Assembly (NCBI GenBank): GCA_052034115.1
Contig: JBPOIZ010000120.1
Span: 1-30,425 of the forward strand
Direction of reading: 5' to 3'
Length of the DNA stretch: 30,425 nt
Origin: Lutibacillus sp052034115
Lineage (GTDB): Bacteria; Actinomycetota; Actinomycetes; Actinomycetales; Dermatophilaceae
Positions within the stretch are counted from its first letter, which is position 1. Each line of letters begins with the position of its first letter. A program made the translations under genes and the position numbers. Positions 14,305 through 22,536 of this stretch are shown one piece after another. The notes beneath the pieces are model-generated. The model did no database searches, was not told the origin of the DNA, and was given only the letters and a program-made list of their open reading frames with translations.

Positions 14305-15572
14305 CGCAGCGCTTCCGGCTCACCGTGACTGATCTGGACCATGGGTCGCTGATGGACGTCGAGCCGCACCCGAACATTCTCGCGGACCCGGAGCCACACT
14401 GCGACCATCACCAGGGCCAGTGCGACCGCCACCGACCCGACGCCGATGGTCCAGCGGGGGCCGGCCGTGTCGCCGAGCCACCCGATGAGCGGGGCTCCGA
14501 TCGGCGTGCCGCCCATGAAGATCGCCAGATACAGCGCCATAACTCGCCCCCGCATCCCCGGCTCGGTGCCCTGTTGCACGAAGGCGTTGGCCGTCGTCAT
14601 GGCGGTCAGCGCGGTCAGGCCCACGGGAACCAAGGCGACCGCGAACAACTCGTATGACGGCGCGAGCGCCGCTGCCGCCGAGGCCGCGACGAAACCGGCC
14701 AAGGCGAACACCAAGACCCGCAGCCGGGCCTGTCGTCGCCGCGCCGACAGCAGCGCGGCGGTGAACGAGCCCACCGCCATGACCGAGCCGAGCAGACCGT
14801 ACTCGGTCGGCCCGCGATGGAACTCCGCGGTGGCCATTAGCGCGATAGTGACCTGAAAGTTCATCCCGAACGTGCCCAGAACGAAGACGAGCCCCATGAC
14901 GAGCACCAGGTCCGGACGGCCGCGAACGTAGTCCAGCCCTTCCCGGATCCGTCCGCGACCCCGCGCGACCGGCGCCGGGTGTAGCGCCCCGACGTCGAGG
15001 CTGAGCAACGCGGCGAGGACGAAGACGAACGACGCGCCGTTGGCCAGCAAGGCCCAACCGGTCCCCCAGGCCGCGATGACGAGCCCGGCCATCGCTGGGC
15101 CGAGAATGCGCCCGCCGGTGAATGAGGCCGAGTTGAGCGCCACCGCGTTGCTGACCAGATCGGCGTCGACCACCTCGGAGACCATCGCCTGCCTCGCCGG
15201 CGCGTCGAAGGCTGCGCCAATCCCCTGGACGAGGGCCGCGACATACACGTGCCACAGCCGGACCGTCCCGGTGAGGGTGAGCACCGCCAACGACAGGGCG
15301 CTGGCCGCCATGACCGTCTGGGTCACCAGCATGACGAGCCGTTTGGGATAGCGATCGGCGACCGCGCCGGCGACCGGCGCCAGGACGAGGAAGGGGGTGA
15401 ACTGCAGCCCGGTCACCGTGCCGAGTGCCGTCGCCGAGCCGTTCGTGAGCTCGGTGAGCACGAGCCAGTCCTGTCCCACCCGGCCCATCCAGGTGCCGGT
15501 GTTCGAGACCACGGCGCCTGCGGCATACCGGCGATAGTTGGGGACGGCGAGCGAACGGAACGTCGCGATCAT
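14301..15572 (-). CDS. MFS exporter (enterobactin/EntS-type MFS_3 family)
   Basis: 423 residues from ATG 15572; a TTG six codons earlier (15590) is possible but lacks better support. Twelve hydrophobic segments are arranged in two halves. The motif-A loop GAVADRYPKRLVML follows the second helix; the typical AFDAPARQAMVSEVV and NSASFTGGRILGPAMAG segments lie after helix 4, and QQGTEPGMRGRVMALY follows helix 10. These segments are characteristic of the MFS_3 group (EntS and related drug or siderophore exporters). The substrate is unknown. The gene is divergent from DUF2530 with 46 bp between starts and overlaps the 28-residue membrane ORF at its end. Confidence 0.87.
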   Translation of the reverse strand: MIATFRSLAVPNYRRYAAGAVVSNTGTWMGRVGQDWLVLTELTNGSATALGTVTGLQFTPFLVLAPVAGAVADRYPKRLVMLVTQTVMAASALSLAVLTLTGTVRLWHVYVAALVQGIGAAFDAPARQAMVSEVVDADLVSNAVALNSASFTGGRILGPAMAGLVIAAWGTGWALLANGASFVFVLAALLSLDVGALHPAPVARGRGRIREGLDYVRGRPDLVLVMGLVFVLGTFGMNFQVTIALMATAEFHRGPTEYGLLGSVMAVGSFTAALLSARRRQARLRVLVFALAGFVAASAAAALAPSYELFAVALVPVGLTALTAMTTANAFVQQGTEPGMRGRVMALYLAIFMGGTPIGAPLIGWLGDTAGPRWTIGVGSVAVALALVMVAVWLRVRENVRVRLDVHQRPMVQISHGEPEALR

Positions 15573-15606
15573 GAGGTGACCACCCAGCAAGTATCAGGGA
15601 CACCGC

Positions 15607-15612
15607 TACCCT
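15607..15612 (+). promoter_or_regulatory. Candidate -10 for a leaderless DUF2530 gene
   Basis: TACCCT ends 6 bp before the GTG at 15619, placing the transcript start on the start codon. No ribosome binding site lies between. Confidence 0.4.
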
Positions 15613-15618
15613 GATCGC

Positions 15619-15846
15619 GTGTCCGACCCCGACCTGAAGCCCGTCAAGGCCTCGACCGACCTCATCTCCGGCCTCGGGGTGCTGGCCTGGTTGGTCGCGC
15701 TGGTCGTGGTCGCGCTCGTTCCCGCCTGGCACACCGCGGATCGATGGTGGTGGCCCTGGTGTTGCGCAGCCGGGGTCGTTCTCGGCCTGCTGGGATGGGG
15801 TTACCTGCGACGCGGCCGCGGCAACGCCGCCCACCTCGACGACTAG
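15619..15846 (+). CDS. DUF2530 family small membrane protein
   Basis: 75 residues from GTG 15619. A short polar head (SDPDLKPVKASTDLI) is followed by two transmembrane helices, GLGVLAWLVALVVVALVPAW and WWWPWCCAAGVVLGLLGWGYL, and a basic tail (RRGRGN). This matches DUF2530, a small actinobacteria-specific family of unknown function. It is convergent with DUF3027, leaving only 7 bp between the two stop codons. In mycobacteria I recall a comparable small membrane protein beside the DUF3027 gene. Confidence 0.8.
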   Translation: MSDPDLKPVKASTDLISGLGVLAWLVALVVVALVPAWHTADRWWWPWCCAAGVVLGLLGWGYLRRGRGNAAHLDD

Positions 15847-15853
15847 CGGCTCG

Positions 15854-16594
15854 TCAGAGCGGGTGGACCGCTAGTTCGTCGACGATCGGCGGCGGCACGA
15901 TGATGGGCCGGGGCGCGGCGACATCGGTCTCGCTGTGTGCGCCACACCCGAACCCGAGGGCGATGACCCGACCGTCGGCCGGTGACCATTCACTGGCGCA
16001 CACGCCGAACATCGAGCGCAGCGCACCGGCCATCGGCAGGAAGTACCCGCACGTCGCGCACCGGCCGGCGGACTTCGCCGCGTGCTCACTCGACGGGCCG
16101 TTTGCGCCGTCAAACCAGCGCTGCGCCGCGGCGGCCCGACCGACGTCGGAGAGCACCCGCCGCCGACCCAACCCGAGCTCGAAGATCGCGACCGAGTCGA
16201 CCTCTTCTTCTCCGGTCGCTTCGAAACCCTGGACCAGGTAGGGGTCCTCGCCCTGGTAGGGCAGGACGTCCGAGGGCCCCAGGTCCCCGGGCGCAAGACG
16301 CTCCGCATACGGGACCCAGGCCGGCGACAACAACGAGCCTTCGCCGGGCACCAGCGCCGACTCGCACACGGTGGCCGTCTTGGCCCGGGGCGCCCGAGTG
16401 ACGGTCACCACCCACTGCCAGCCGACATACGCCGACGACGTGCAGGCGAACCGATGGGTGACCAGGCGCTCGCCGTCGACACTGCACGAGAGGTGTGCGC
16501 CGACGGCGTCGACCTCCGCGACGTCCAGCAGCGCCGCGCGGGCGACATCGACGGCGCCCTCGAGGACCGCGTCGGACTTGGCGGCGCCAGCCAT
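15854..16594 (-). CDS. DUF3027 family protein with a cysteine-rich C-terminal region
   Basis: 246 residues from ATG 16594, overlapping the cold-shock gene's stop by one base (TGATG). The N-terminal two thirds contain AYVGWQWVVTVTRAPRAKTATVCE and LLSPAWVPYAERLAPGDLGPSDVLPY, highly characteristic of DUF3027. Near residue 180 a RCATCGYFLPMAGALRSMFGVCA stretch and a later GCGAHSE provide four or five Cys/His residues that could bind zinc. Function is unknown. The tight coupling to a cold-shock RNA-binding protein is, as far as I recall, conserved in actinobacteria and hints at a role in RNA metabolism or translation. Confidence 0.85.
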   Translation of the reverse strand: MAGAAKSDAVLEGAVDVARAALLDVAEVDAVGAHLSCSVDGERLVTHRFACTSSAYVGWQWVVTVTRAPRAKTATVCESALVPGEGSLLSPAWVPYAERLAPGDLGPSDVLPYQGEDPYLVQGFEATGEEEVDSVAIFELGLGRRRVLSDVGRAAAAQRWFDGANGPSSEHAAKSAGRCATCGYFLPMAGALRSMFGVCASEWSPADGRVIALGFGCGAHSETDVAAPRPIIVPPPIVDELAVHPL

Positions 16595-16989
16595 CAGGCC
16601 TCCAGGTCCGCGGCTACCGCCGTGAGCACCTGGGCCACCTTGTGGGCGTGCTGCTTGTCGGGGTACTTCCCGCGGCGCAGCCCGTTGGAGACGTTGTCGA
16701 GCAGCTTGATGAGGTCTTCGATGATGACCACCATGTCCTCGCTCGGTTTGCGATGCCGCTCGCGCTGCGCCTGCACCACCGAGGGGACCGGGTCGATGAT
16801 CCGCACGCTGAGCGCCTGAGCGCCCCGCCGGCCTTCGACGATGCCGAACTCCACACGGGTGCCGGGCTTGGGCGCAGTGGCTCCCGCCGGCAGCGCGTTG
16901 GCGTGCACGAAGACGTCGCCACCGTCGTCGTCGGAGATGAAACCGAAGCCCTTCTCCGAGTCGTACCACTTCACCTTGCCAGTGGGCAC
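16594..16989 (-). CDS. Cold-shock domain protein with C-terminal extension
   Basis: 131 residues from GTG 16989 (GGAAGG upstream). The cold-shock domain starts GKVKWYDSEKGFGFISDDD and continues GDVFVHANAL, with the RNP1 (KGFGFI) and RNP2 (VFVH) motifs that bind single-stranded nucleic acid. Residues 70-131 form an extra helical region (EDMVVIIEDLIKLLDNVSNG ... KYPDKQHAHKVAQVL) absent from 67-residue CspA proteins but, from memory, found in the mycobacterial CspB-type proteins. It probably acts as an RNA chaperone and is translationally coupled to the DUF3027 gene. Confidence 0.9.
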   Translation of the reverse strand: MPTGKVKWYDSEKGFGFISDDDGGDVFVHANALPAGATAPKPGTRVEFGIVEGRRGAQALSVRIIDPVPSVVQAQRERHRKPSEDMVVIIEDLIKLLDNVSNGLRRGKYPDKQHAHKVAQVLTAVAADLEA

Positions 16990-17127
16990 CGTGCACCTTC
17001 CATCTGCTGAGTCGTCCCGGTATGCCGGGGCGCACCTCGAAGCCCTGACCGGGTTGGGCCGGGGCGCGTGCTGCGGCACCAGCCTAGTGGGGGTCAGCCG
17101 GTCCGGGCGTGCGGTTTGCCGACGAGC

Positions 17128-18057
17128 TCAGCTCGCCAGGGCCCGGACCACCCGTGACGGGGAGGGGCGGCCGAGGTGTCCGGCCAGCCAGGTGCTCGTC
17201 TCGACGAGCTTCGGCAGGTCCACACCGGTCTCGACGCCCGCCCCGTGCAGGGCCCAGACCAGGTCCTCGGTGGCCAGGTTTCCGGTCGCGGACCGCGCGT
17301 AAGGGCACCCGCCGAGGCCACCGGCTGAGGAGTCGACGACGGTGACCCCATCGGCCAGCGCCGCCATCGTGTTGGCCAGGGCCTGCCCATAGGTGTCGTG
17401 GAAGTGCACGGCCAGCACCTCGACCGGCACTGCGGCTGCGGCGAGCGCGTCGAGGAGCCGGTGGACATGGCCCGTCGTCGCCACGCCGATGGTGTCGCCC
17501 AGGCTGAGCTCTTCGACCCCGAGATCGATCAGGCGCCGAGCGACCTCGGCGACCTGGCCCACCGGGACGTCGCCCTCCCACGGGTCGCCGAAACACATCG
17601 AGACATACCCCCGCACCCACAGCCCCAGCCCCCGGGCCCGCTCGATGACGGGGCGGAACATCTCGAGGGACTCGGCCACCGAACGGTTGAGGTTCTTCTG
17701 GGCGAACGTCTCGGTGGCGCTGCCGAAGACGGCGATCGCCCGGACGCCGGCCGCCAGGGCCCGGTCGAGTCCGCGCTCGTTGGGGACCAGGACAGGACGG
17801 TTGCGGCCGAGGCCGGCGGAGCCGAGCAGGCCGAGGACCTCGGCGGCGTCGGCGAGCTGCGGCACCCAGGTCGGCGGGACGAACGAGGTCGTCTCGATGA
17901 CCGGAAGGCCGGCCGCGGCCAGGCGTGTGATGAGCTCGGCCTTGACCGCGGCCGGCACCACGGTCGCCTCGTTCTGGAGCCCGTCTCGGGCGCCGACCTC
18001 GTAGATGCGGACCTGGCCCGGCAGCCCTGATGCCGGCTCGACCTGTGGCGCGCGCAT
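17128..18057 (-). CDS. Hydroxymethylglutaryl-CoA lyase
   Basis: 309 residues from ATG 18057. This start is preferred to the ATG at 18081 because GAGGAGG lies seven bases before it. The TIM barrel has the family's opening VRIYEVGARDGLQNE with the metal-binding Asp and catalytic Arg, then RGYVSMCFGDPWEG, LSLGDTIGVAT, AVHFHDTYG with the two metal His residues, and the C-terminal catalytic loop GGLGGCPYARSATGN with the key Cys. It splits HMG-CoA into acetyl-CoA and acetoacetate, the last step of leucine degradation. No other leucine-catabolic genes are adjacent. The next upstream gene ends 28 bp away on the same strand, so cotranscription is possible. Confidence 0.92.
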   Translation of the reverse strand: MRAPQVEPASGLPGQVRIYEVGARDGLQNEATVVPAAVKAELITRLAAAGLPVIETTSFVPPTWVPQLADAAEVLGLLGSAGLGRNRPVLVPNERGLDRALAAGVRAIAVFGSATETFAQKNLNRSVAESLEMFRPVIERARGLGLWVRGYVSMCFGDPWEGDVPVGQVAEVARRLIDLGVEELSLGDTIGVATTGHVHRLLDALAAAAVPVEVLAVHFHDTYGQALANTMAALADGVTVVDSSAGGLGGCPYARSATGNLATEDLVWALHGAGVETGVDLPKLVETSTWLAGHLGRPSPSRVVRALAS

Positions 18058-18085
18058 GTCAGCCTCCTCGCTCGCCCCCATCCTC

Positions 18086-19033
18086 TCAGGGCGTCAAGCC
18101 GAACCAGGGCCCGCCGGAAAGGTCGGATTCGACGATGGCCCGGTCCTGCGGGTCGGCGATCGGCACCTGCGCGGCGGCGGTCCGTTCGGTGCTCGCCTCG
18201 TCGAGGTGCCCGAGAGCGGCCAGCGCTCGGGCGGTGGCCTCGTGGGCGTAGGCGAGGTCGAAGTCGGCCAGGTCGGCGGCGCGACACTGCTCCATGCACC
18301 GACGAGCGTGGTGCAGGGCCAGGTCGCCGTGGCCGAGGACGACGTGGGCCCGGGAGATGAGCCAGGAGGCGCGGGCTGCGTTCGCTGGGCCGGAGCCGGC
18401 GGCGCGCGCCCAGTGATAGGCCGCGGCGTAGGCCCGCTGGAGCAGGTCGTCGTCCTCAGCGGCCGTGCGCTCGGGACGGTCGAGGAGCTCCCACGTGGAG
18501 TTGTTGGCGTCGACCGCCTGGCTGCGGTGCCAGCTCGCCGACACCTCGCCGGCCGTCGGGGGCTCCAGCCCGGGCTCGTCGAGGTCGACCGGGCCCAGCT
18601 CCGTTCCTGTCTCGAGCCAGGTCTTGAGCCCATCCAGGACACCGTGCCAGCCAAGCCTTACGTGTTCCCAGGTCAGCGGGCTGCCGGCAAGGTCACCATG
18701 CCGCAGGGTCACCAGGGTGGCCGAGCCGTCGGCCGCAGCGGGACGCAGCGTCCACTCGACCCGTCCCGGCGCCTCGGCCGCGAGCTCGTCGTCATACCGG
18801 ATGCCCCACGTCACGACGAGCCGGTGCGGCGGGTCGATCTCCTCGACGACACCCTCGACGGCCGTGCTGCCGTCCGGCAGCAGCTGCCGGTATGGCGCAC
18901 CAGCCACGAGCGGCTCGGCAAACCGCACCCGATGGAAGTAGCGGGTGGTGTCCTCGGGCGTGACCAGGGCCTGCCAGACGCGTTCGACAGGGGCCTTGAT
19001 GACGACGCGGTAAAGGTGGGCGGTGATGGCCAC
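18086..19033 (-). CDS. SRPBCC (AHSA1-like) domain protein with C-terminal helical repeat region
   Basis: 315 residues from GTG 19033, with GGAG seven bases upstream. Residues 1-160 form an activator-of-Hsp90-like START/SRPBCC domain: VVIKAPVERVWQALVTPEDTTRYF, VEGVVEEIDPPHRLVVTW and the terminal LGWHGVLDGLKTWLETG. The following about 150 residues are helical and Ala-rich (AYAAAYHWARAAGSG, RARRCMEQCRAADLADFDLAYAHEATARALAALG), resembling TPR-like repeats and often found joined to this domain in actinobacteria. The ligand is unknown. The gene begins 2 bp after the stop of an ArsR-family gene; ArsR-SRPBCC pairs are a common two-gene module in which the regulator represses both genes. Confidence 0.8.
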   Translation of the reverse strand: MAITAHLYRVVIKAPVERVWQALVTPEDTTRYFHRVRFAEPLVAGAPYRQLLPDGSTAVEGVVEEIDPPHRLVVTWGIRYDDELAAEAPGRVEWTLRPAAADGSATLVTLRHGDLAGSPLTWEHVRLGWHGVLDGLKTWLETGTELGPVDLDEPGLEPPTAGEVSASWHRSQAVDANNSTWELLDRPERTAAEDDDLLQRAYAAAYHWARAAGSGPANAARASWLISRAHVVLGHGDLALHHARRCMEQCRAADLADFDLAYAHEATARALAALGHLDEASTERTAAAQVPIADPQDRAIVESDLSGGPWFGLTP

Positions 19034-19035
19034 GG

Positions 19036-19359
19036 TCAGGCTCCTTCGCTGCGCTGCCGCAGGGCCTCGAGGCCGGCGACCAGCGGTTCGGTGTAGCGGC
19101 TGATCCACCGGTCGTGGACCTGCCGGATGGGGACCGGGTTGAGGTAGTGCACTTTGTGTCGGCCGGCGCGCTCGGTCGTCACCAGGCCGGCGGATTCGAG
19201 GACGCCCAGGTGCTTCATGACCCCGAAGCGGGTCATCGACGGCAGGACGGCGCACAACTCCAGCAGGCTCTGGCCGTCGCGAGCGGCGAGCGCGTCGAGC
19301 AGGGCGCGACGGCCGGGATCGGCCAGCGCCCGGAACACCGCGTCGTGTGGGTCGGTCAC
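19036..19359 (-). CDS. ArsR-family transcriptional regulator
   Basis: 107 residues from GTG 19359. The winged-helix pattern is clear: AVFRALADPGRRALLDALA, the recognition helix MTRFGVMKHLGVLESAGLV, and the wing VTTERAGRHKVHYLNPVPI. No cysteine metal-binding motif (CxC) is present, so it belongs to the group that regulates SRPBCC partners rather than a metal sensor. A 20-bp inverted repeat lies 12 bp upstream of the start, within the spacer of the probable promoter, which fits autorepression. It is cotranscribed with the downstream SRPBCC gene. Confidence 0.9.
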   Translation of the reverse strand: MTDPHDAVFRALADPGRRALLDALAARDGQSLLELCAVLPSMTRFGVMKHLGVLESAGLVTTERAGRHKVHYLNPVPIRQVHDRWISRYTEPLVAGLEALRQRSEGA

Positions 19360-19366
19360 GAAGACC

Positions 19367-19372
19367 AGGTTA
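19367..19372 (-). promoter_or_regulatory. Candidate -10 of the arsR-SRPBCC operon
   Basis: On the minus strand TAACCT ends 7 bp before the GTG, consistent with a leaderless message. It directly abuts the operator, and GACAGG sixteen bases further upstream could serve as a weak -35. Confidence 0.4.
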
Positions 19373-19391
19373 GGTGACTATTTAGTCACCT
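19372..19391. promoter_or_regulatory. Operator of the ArsR-family regulator
   Basis: AGGTGACTA-TT-TAGTCACCT has 9-bp arms that are perfect inverted repeats around a 2-bp centre. It lies between the candidate -35 and -10 of the arsR gene, where a bound dimer would block RNA polymerase. The AT-rich centre stands out in this GC-rich DNA. Confidence 0.75.
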
Positions 19392-19393
19392 GT

Positions 19394-20248
19394 CTATCGC
19401 CGCGGCGGTTCGAACAGGCTCGCGTCGAGTCCGCCATTGCTGGCCTCACCGGGCGGCAGGTATGCCGGTGCCTCCCAGTGGTGGGGCCGGTCGCCGTTCG
19501 TGCCCGGCAGGCCGTTGACCAGCGACGTGCTGGGGCGCAGGTGTGAGAGGGGGTCCACGGGCACTGACGACCCGGCGGCCCCAGCGGCAGCGGCAGCGGC
19601 AGCCGGGGGCTCGGTGTCACCGGCAGGTGCCGAACCGGCCTGGTCGGACCACTCCGGCGCCTCGATCCACACCATCCGGGTGCGCCCGATCCGCCAGAGC
19701 AGGAAGGCCAGCACCAGGAAGGGCCCGGAGGCCGCCGCCAGCACCAAGGGTCCAGTCCAGGGGACGTCGACCCCCCCTCCGGTCATCTGGTCCGAGAGGA
19801 TCTTCACCTCGTCCGAATGGGTCACCCGCAAACCGGCCGGGAGGAGGTGGAAGGCCGCCCACAGCAGGCCTCCCACCGCGCCGACGACGGGGCGGGCGGC
19901 ATCGACGTTGGCGGGCGGCCCGGGCGGGCCCGACAGCCCAGTGTCGAGCGCGCGACCCAGCACGTGGACCAGTTCCAGGACGACCGCAAGGCCCAGCGAC
20001 GCGGCGGCAAGAGCTGCCCACGGCAGCTCGTTGAACCACCCGATCATCAAGGGGAGGAAGGTGCGCAGCAGGTCGTTGTCGTCGGCGACCCCCTCGACAT
20101 ACCCAAGGTTCTGCTGCTGGAGGAGGAACCACGCCGAGCCGGCGAGCACGGCGACCGAGCCGAGCACCGGGAGCCAGGCCACCCACCCTGGCACCACGCG
20201 GCGCGCCCACGCGCCCAGATCCGGTCGGCTCACGGTCTCCCCTGCCAT
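19394..20248 (-). CDS. Membrane protein of unknown function
   Basis: 284 residues from ATG 20248; GTG 20233, with GGGGAG just before it, is an alternative start. Four hydrophobic segments are visible: WVAWLPVLGSVAVLAGSAWFLL, WAALAAASLGLAVVLELVHVLG, GAVGGLLWAAFHLLPAGL and GPLVLAAASGPFLVLAFLLWRIG. A cytoplasmic tail of about 100 residues follows, rich in Ala, Pro and Gly, including a run of seven or eight Ala. I do not recognise the family. It is divergent from the response-regulator gene, and the sites between them could control both. Its stop lies 34 bp before the arsR start on the same strand. Confidence 0.7.
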   Translation of the reverse strand: MAGETVSRPDLGAWARRVVPGWVAWLPVLGSVAVLAGSAWFLLQQQNLGYVEGVADDNDLLRTFLPLMIGWFNELPWAALAAASLGLAVVLELVHVLGRALDTGLSGPPGPPANVDAARPVVGAVGGLLWAAFHLLPAGLRVTHSDEVKILSDQMTGGGVDVPWTGPLVLAAASGPFLVLAFLLWRIGRTRMVWIEAPEWSDQAGSAPAGDTEPPAAAAAAAGAAGSSVPVDPLSHLRPSTSLVNGLPGTNGDRPHHWEAPAYLPPGEASNGGLDASLFEPPRR

Positions 20249-20297
20249 GTCGGCACGATATCCCCCGCCGATCCACGAGCAGGCACGTCACACAGAC

Positions 20298-20316
20298 AAC
20301 TCCCAGCGAACTCCCA
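20298..20316. promoter_or_regulatory. Direct repeat with 11-bp period, probable response-regulator site
   Basis: AACTCCCA occurs at 20298-20305 and again at 20309-20316, exactly one helical turn apart and 14 bp before the GTG of the OmpR-family regulator. OmpR/PhoP-type regulators bind as head-to-tail dimers to repeats with 10-11 bp periodicity, so an autoregulatory site is likely. Confidence 0.5.
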
Positions 20317-20329
20317 CACACTGGCCCGC

Positions 20330-21034
20330 GTGAGCGCCGCACCCACTCCCGAAGCCCGGTTGCTCGTCGTCGAGGACGAGCCCAACATTCGCGAGCTGCT
20401 CGCCACCTCGCTGCGGTTCGCCGGGTTCGAGGTGCATGTCGCCGGCGACGGAGCCACGGCACTCAACCTGGCCGCGACCGTCGAGCCCGACCTGGTCGTC
20501 CTCGATGTCATGTTGCCCGACCTGGACGGCTTCACGGTGACCCGCAAGTTGCGGGAACGAGGGCGGCACGTGCCCGTAGTGTTCGTCACCGCGCGCGACA
20601 GCGTGGACGACAAGATCACCGGGCTGACCGTCGGCGGGGACGACTACGTGACCAAACCGTTCTCGCTCGAGGAGATCGTGGCGCGGATCCGGGCGGTGCT
20701 GCGGCGCACGAGAGGCGACCGCGACGACGAGTCGACGCTGCGCTTCCACGACCTGGAGCTCGACGAGGTGGCCCATGAAGTGCGGCGCGCCGGGCGGGTC
20801 ATCGACTGCTCCCCGACCGAGTTCAAGTTGCTGCGCTACCTCATGCTCAACCCGAATCGGGTGCTGTCGAAGACCCAGATCCTCGACCACGTCTGGGACT
20901 ACGACTTCCGCGGCGAGGCCGGGATCGTGGAGTCCTACATCTCGTACTTGCGACGCAAGATCGACACGATCGAACCCGCCCTCATCCACACCAAACGCGG
21001 CGTCGGCTACGTGCTTCGGCTGCCCCCGGCATGA
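20330..21034 (+). CDS. Response regulator, OmpR family (MprA/PhoP-like)
   Basis: 234 residues from GTG 20330. The receiver domain has LLVVEDE, phospho-acceptor Asp59 in LVVLDVMLPDLDGF and Lys109 in DDYVTKPF. The effector domain reads FHDLELDEVAHEVRRAGR, then SPTEFKLLRYLMLNPNRVLS and VVESYISYLRRKID-like helices (here IVESYISYLRRKID), ending HTKRGVGYVLRLP. This is the PhoP/MprA/TrcR group. The stop overlaps the kinase start (ATGA), and an HtrA-type protease follows, an arrangement matching mycobacterial mprA-mprB-pepD. It probably controls an envelope-stress regulon and its own operon through the 11-bp direct repeat upstream. Confidence 0.92.
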   Translation: MSAAPTPEARLLVVEDEPNIRELLATSLRFAGFEVHVAGDGATALNLAATVEPDLVVLDVMLPDLDGFTVTRKLRERGRHVPVVFVTARDSVDDKITGLTVGGDDYVTKPFSLEEIVARIRAVLRRTRGDRDDESTLRFHDLELDEVAHEVRRAGRVIDCSPTEFKLLRYLMLNPNRVLSKTQILDHVWDYDFRGEAGIVESYISYLRRKIDTIEPALIHTKRGVGYVLRLPPA

Positions 21035-22515
21035 GCAGCCCGTTCGGCGCGCAGGTGACCGACCGACTGCGGCGGCTACCGCTTCGTCTGCGGCTGGTGG
21101 CGGTCGTGCTCACCCTGCTCGTCGTGGCCTTGACCGTCTCCGGTGTGGCCAGCGCCCTGCTGATCCGCAAGTACCTCACCGATCGGATCGACGTAGAGCT
21201 GCGGGCGTATGCCGATGTCGCCGCGCAGGTGGCTGCGGCCCAGCTGGAGGCGGGCCGGCCGTCGATCCTCCCGCCCGACTACGCGGTCGTCTTCACCTTC
21301 CTCGGGGCCAACGCGGCCGTCCAGGTCGAGGCCGTGCCCGCCGCGTCGATCGCCTCGACGCCCGCCATACCGGTCCTGAGCGTCAGCGACGTCCGGGTGA
21401 CCACTGGACGACCCTTCACCGTCTCGTCGGCACGCGGGGAGGCCATCTCGTGGCGGGTCGTGGCGGGGGTCAACACCTCAGGGGACGCGATCTACGCGGT
21501 GGCCAAGCCCATGAGTGGGATCACGGCGACCATCGAGCGATTCACGACGGTCGCCGCGCTCGTCTCGCTGGCGGTGCTCGCGGCGTGCGCGATCCTCGGG
21601 TGGTATGCCGTGCGACGAGCCTTCCGACCGCTGACGATGATCGAGGACACGGCGGCGACCATCGCCGCTGGGGACCTGTCGCGGCGCGTGCCGGAGCCGC
21701 CGACCGGCGACGAGGTGGCCTCGCTCGCATCATCCCTCAACGCAATGCTGGCCCAGATCGAGCAGTCGTTCGCGGTGCGTGAGGCGTCCGAGGAGCGCAT
21801 GCGGCAGTTTGTGGCGGATGCCTCGCATGAACTGCGCACGCCGCTGGCCACAGTGCGTGGCTATGCGGAGCTATACCGGCATGGGGCGCTTCCGGACGAG
21901 GAGTCGGCGCTCGCAGCGATGGGCCGGATCGAGGCCGAGGCGGGCCGGATGGCCGGGCTTGTCGAGGACCTGCTCTTGTTGGCCCGCCTCGATGGCGAAC
22001 GGCCGCTCGAGCGGGCTGAGGTCGATCTGTCGGTGGTGGCCGCAGACGTGGTCCAGGATGCCAAGGCCCGGGCGCCCGAGCGGGCCATCAAGGTGGCCGG
22101 CCTCGGCAGTCCACTCGGGGCCACGCTGGTGCTCGGTGACGAGGGGCGGCTTCGGCAGGTGGTCACGAACCTGCTGAGCAACGCCTTGACCTACACCCCT
22201 GAAGGGTCCCCCATCGAGGTTCTTGTCGGCAGGGCGGCCGAGATGGAGTCCGGCAGCGCGGAGCTGCGCGTGGTCGACCACGGCCCAGGGGTCGATCCTG
22301 CCCACGCTCGTGCGGTGTTCGAGCGGTTCTTTCGAGCCGACAAGTCACGGGCCCGGGCCACTGGCGGGAACGGGCTGGGGCTGGCGATCGTCGCGGCCAT
22401 CGTCGGGGCACACGGTGGCCGCGCCGGGGTATCGCAGACCCCAGGTGGCGGGGCAACATTCCACGTGGTGCTGCCCACAGGTTTGCCACAGGCAGTGTCC
22501 AGGGGGCATGGATAA
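21031..22515 (+). CDS. Sensor histidine kinase with extracytoplasmic domain (MprB-like)
   Basis: 494 residues. TM1 is at about 22-46 (LVAVVLTLLVVALTVSGVASALL), an extracytoplasmic sensor of about 120 residues follows, and TM2 is near 175-197 (VAALVSLAVLAACAILGWYAV). A HAMP segment (FRPLTMIEDTAATIAAGDLSRRV) leads to HisKA with His266 in FVADASHELRTPLATVRGY. The ATPase domain has the N box LRQVVTNLLSNALTYTPEG, G1 DHGPGV, F box FERFFRADKSRAR and G2 GGNGLGLAIVAAI. The cognate regulator overlaps upstream and the periplasmic protease is next downstream. By analogy with MprB it may sense misfolded or extracellular proteins; this is inferred from gene order. An ATA Ile codon at 21366-21368 is part of the recurring CGCCATAC word. 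Confidence 0.92.
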   Translation: MSSPFGAQVTDRLRRLPLRLRLVAVVLTLLVVALTVSGVASALLIRKYLTDRIDVELRAYADVAAQVAAAQLEAGRPSILPPDYAVVFTFLGANAAVQVEAVPAASIASTPAIPVLSVSDVRVTTGRPFTVSSARGEAISWRVVAGVNTSGDAIYAVAKPMSGITATIERFTTVAALVSLAVLAACAILGWYAVRRAFRPLTMIEDTAATIAAGDLSRRVPEPPTGDEVASLASSLNAMLAQIEQSFAVREASEERMRQFVADASHELRTPLATVRGYAELYRHGALPDEESALAAMGRIEAEAGRMAGLVEDLLLLARLDGERPLERAEVDLSVVAADVVQDAKARAPERAIKVAGLGSPLGATLVLGDEGRLRQVVTNLLSNALTYTPEGSPIEVLVGRAAEMESGSAELRVVDHGPGVDPAHARAVFERFFRADKSRARATGGNGLGLAIVAAIVGAHGGRAGVSQTPGGGATFHVVLPTGLPQAVSRGHG

Positions 22516-22536
22516 CCAGTTGGTGTGCTGAGGGCT

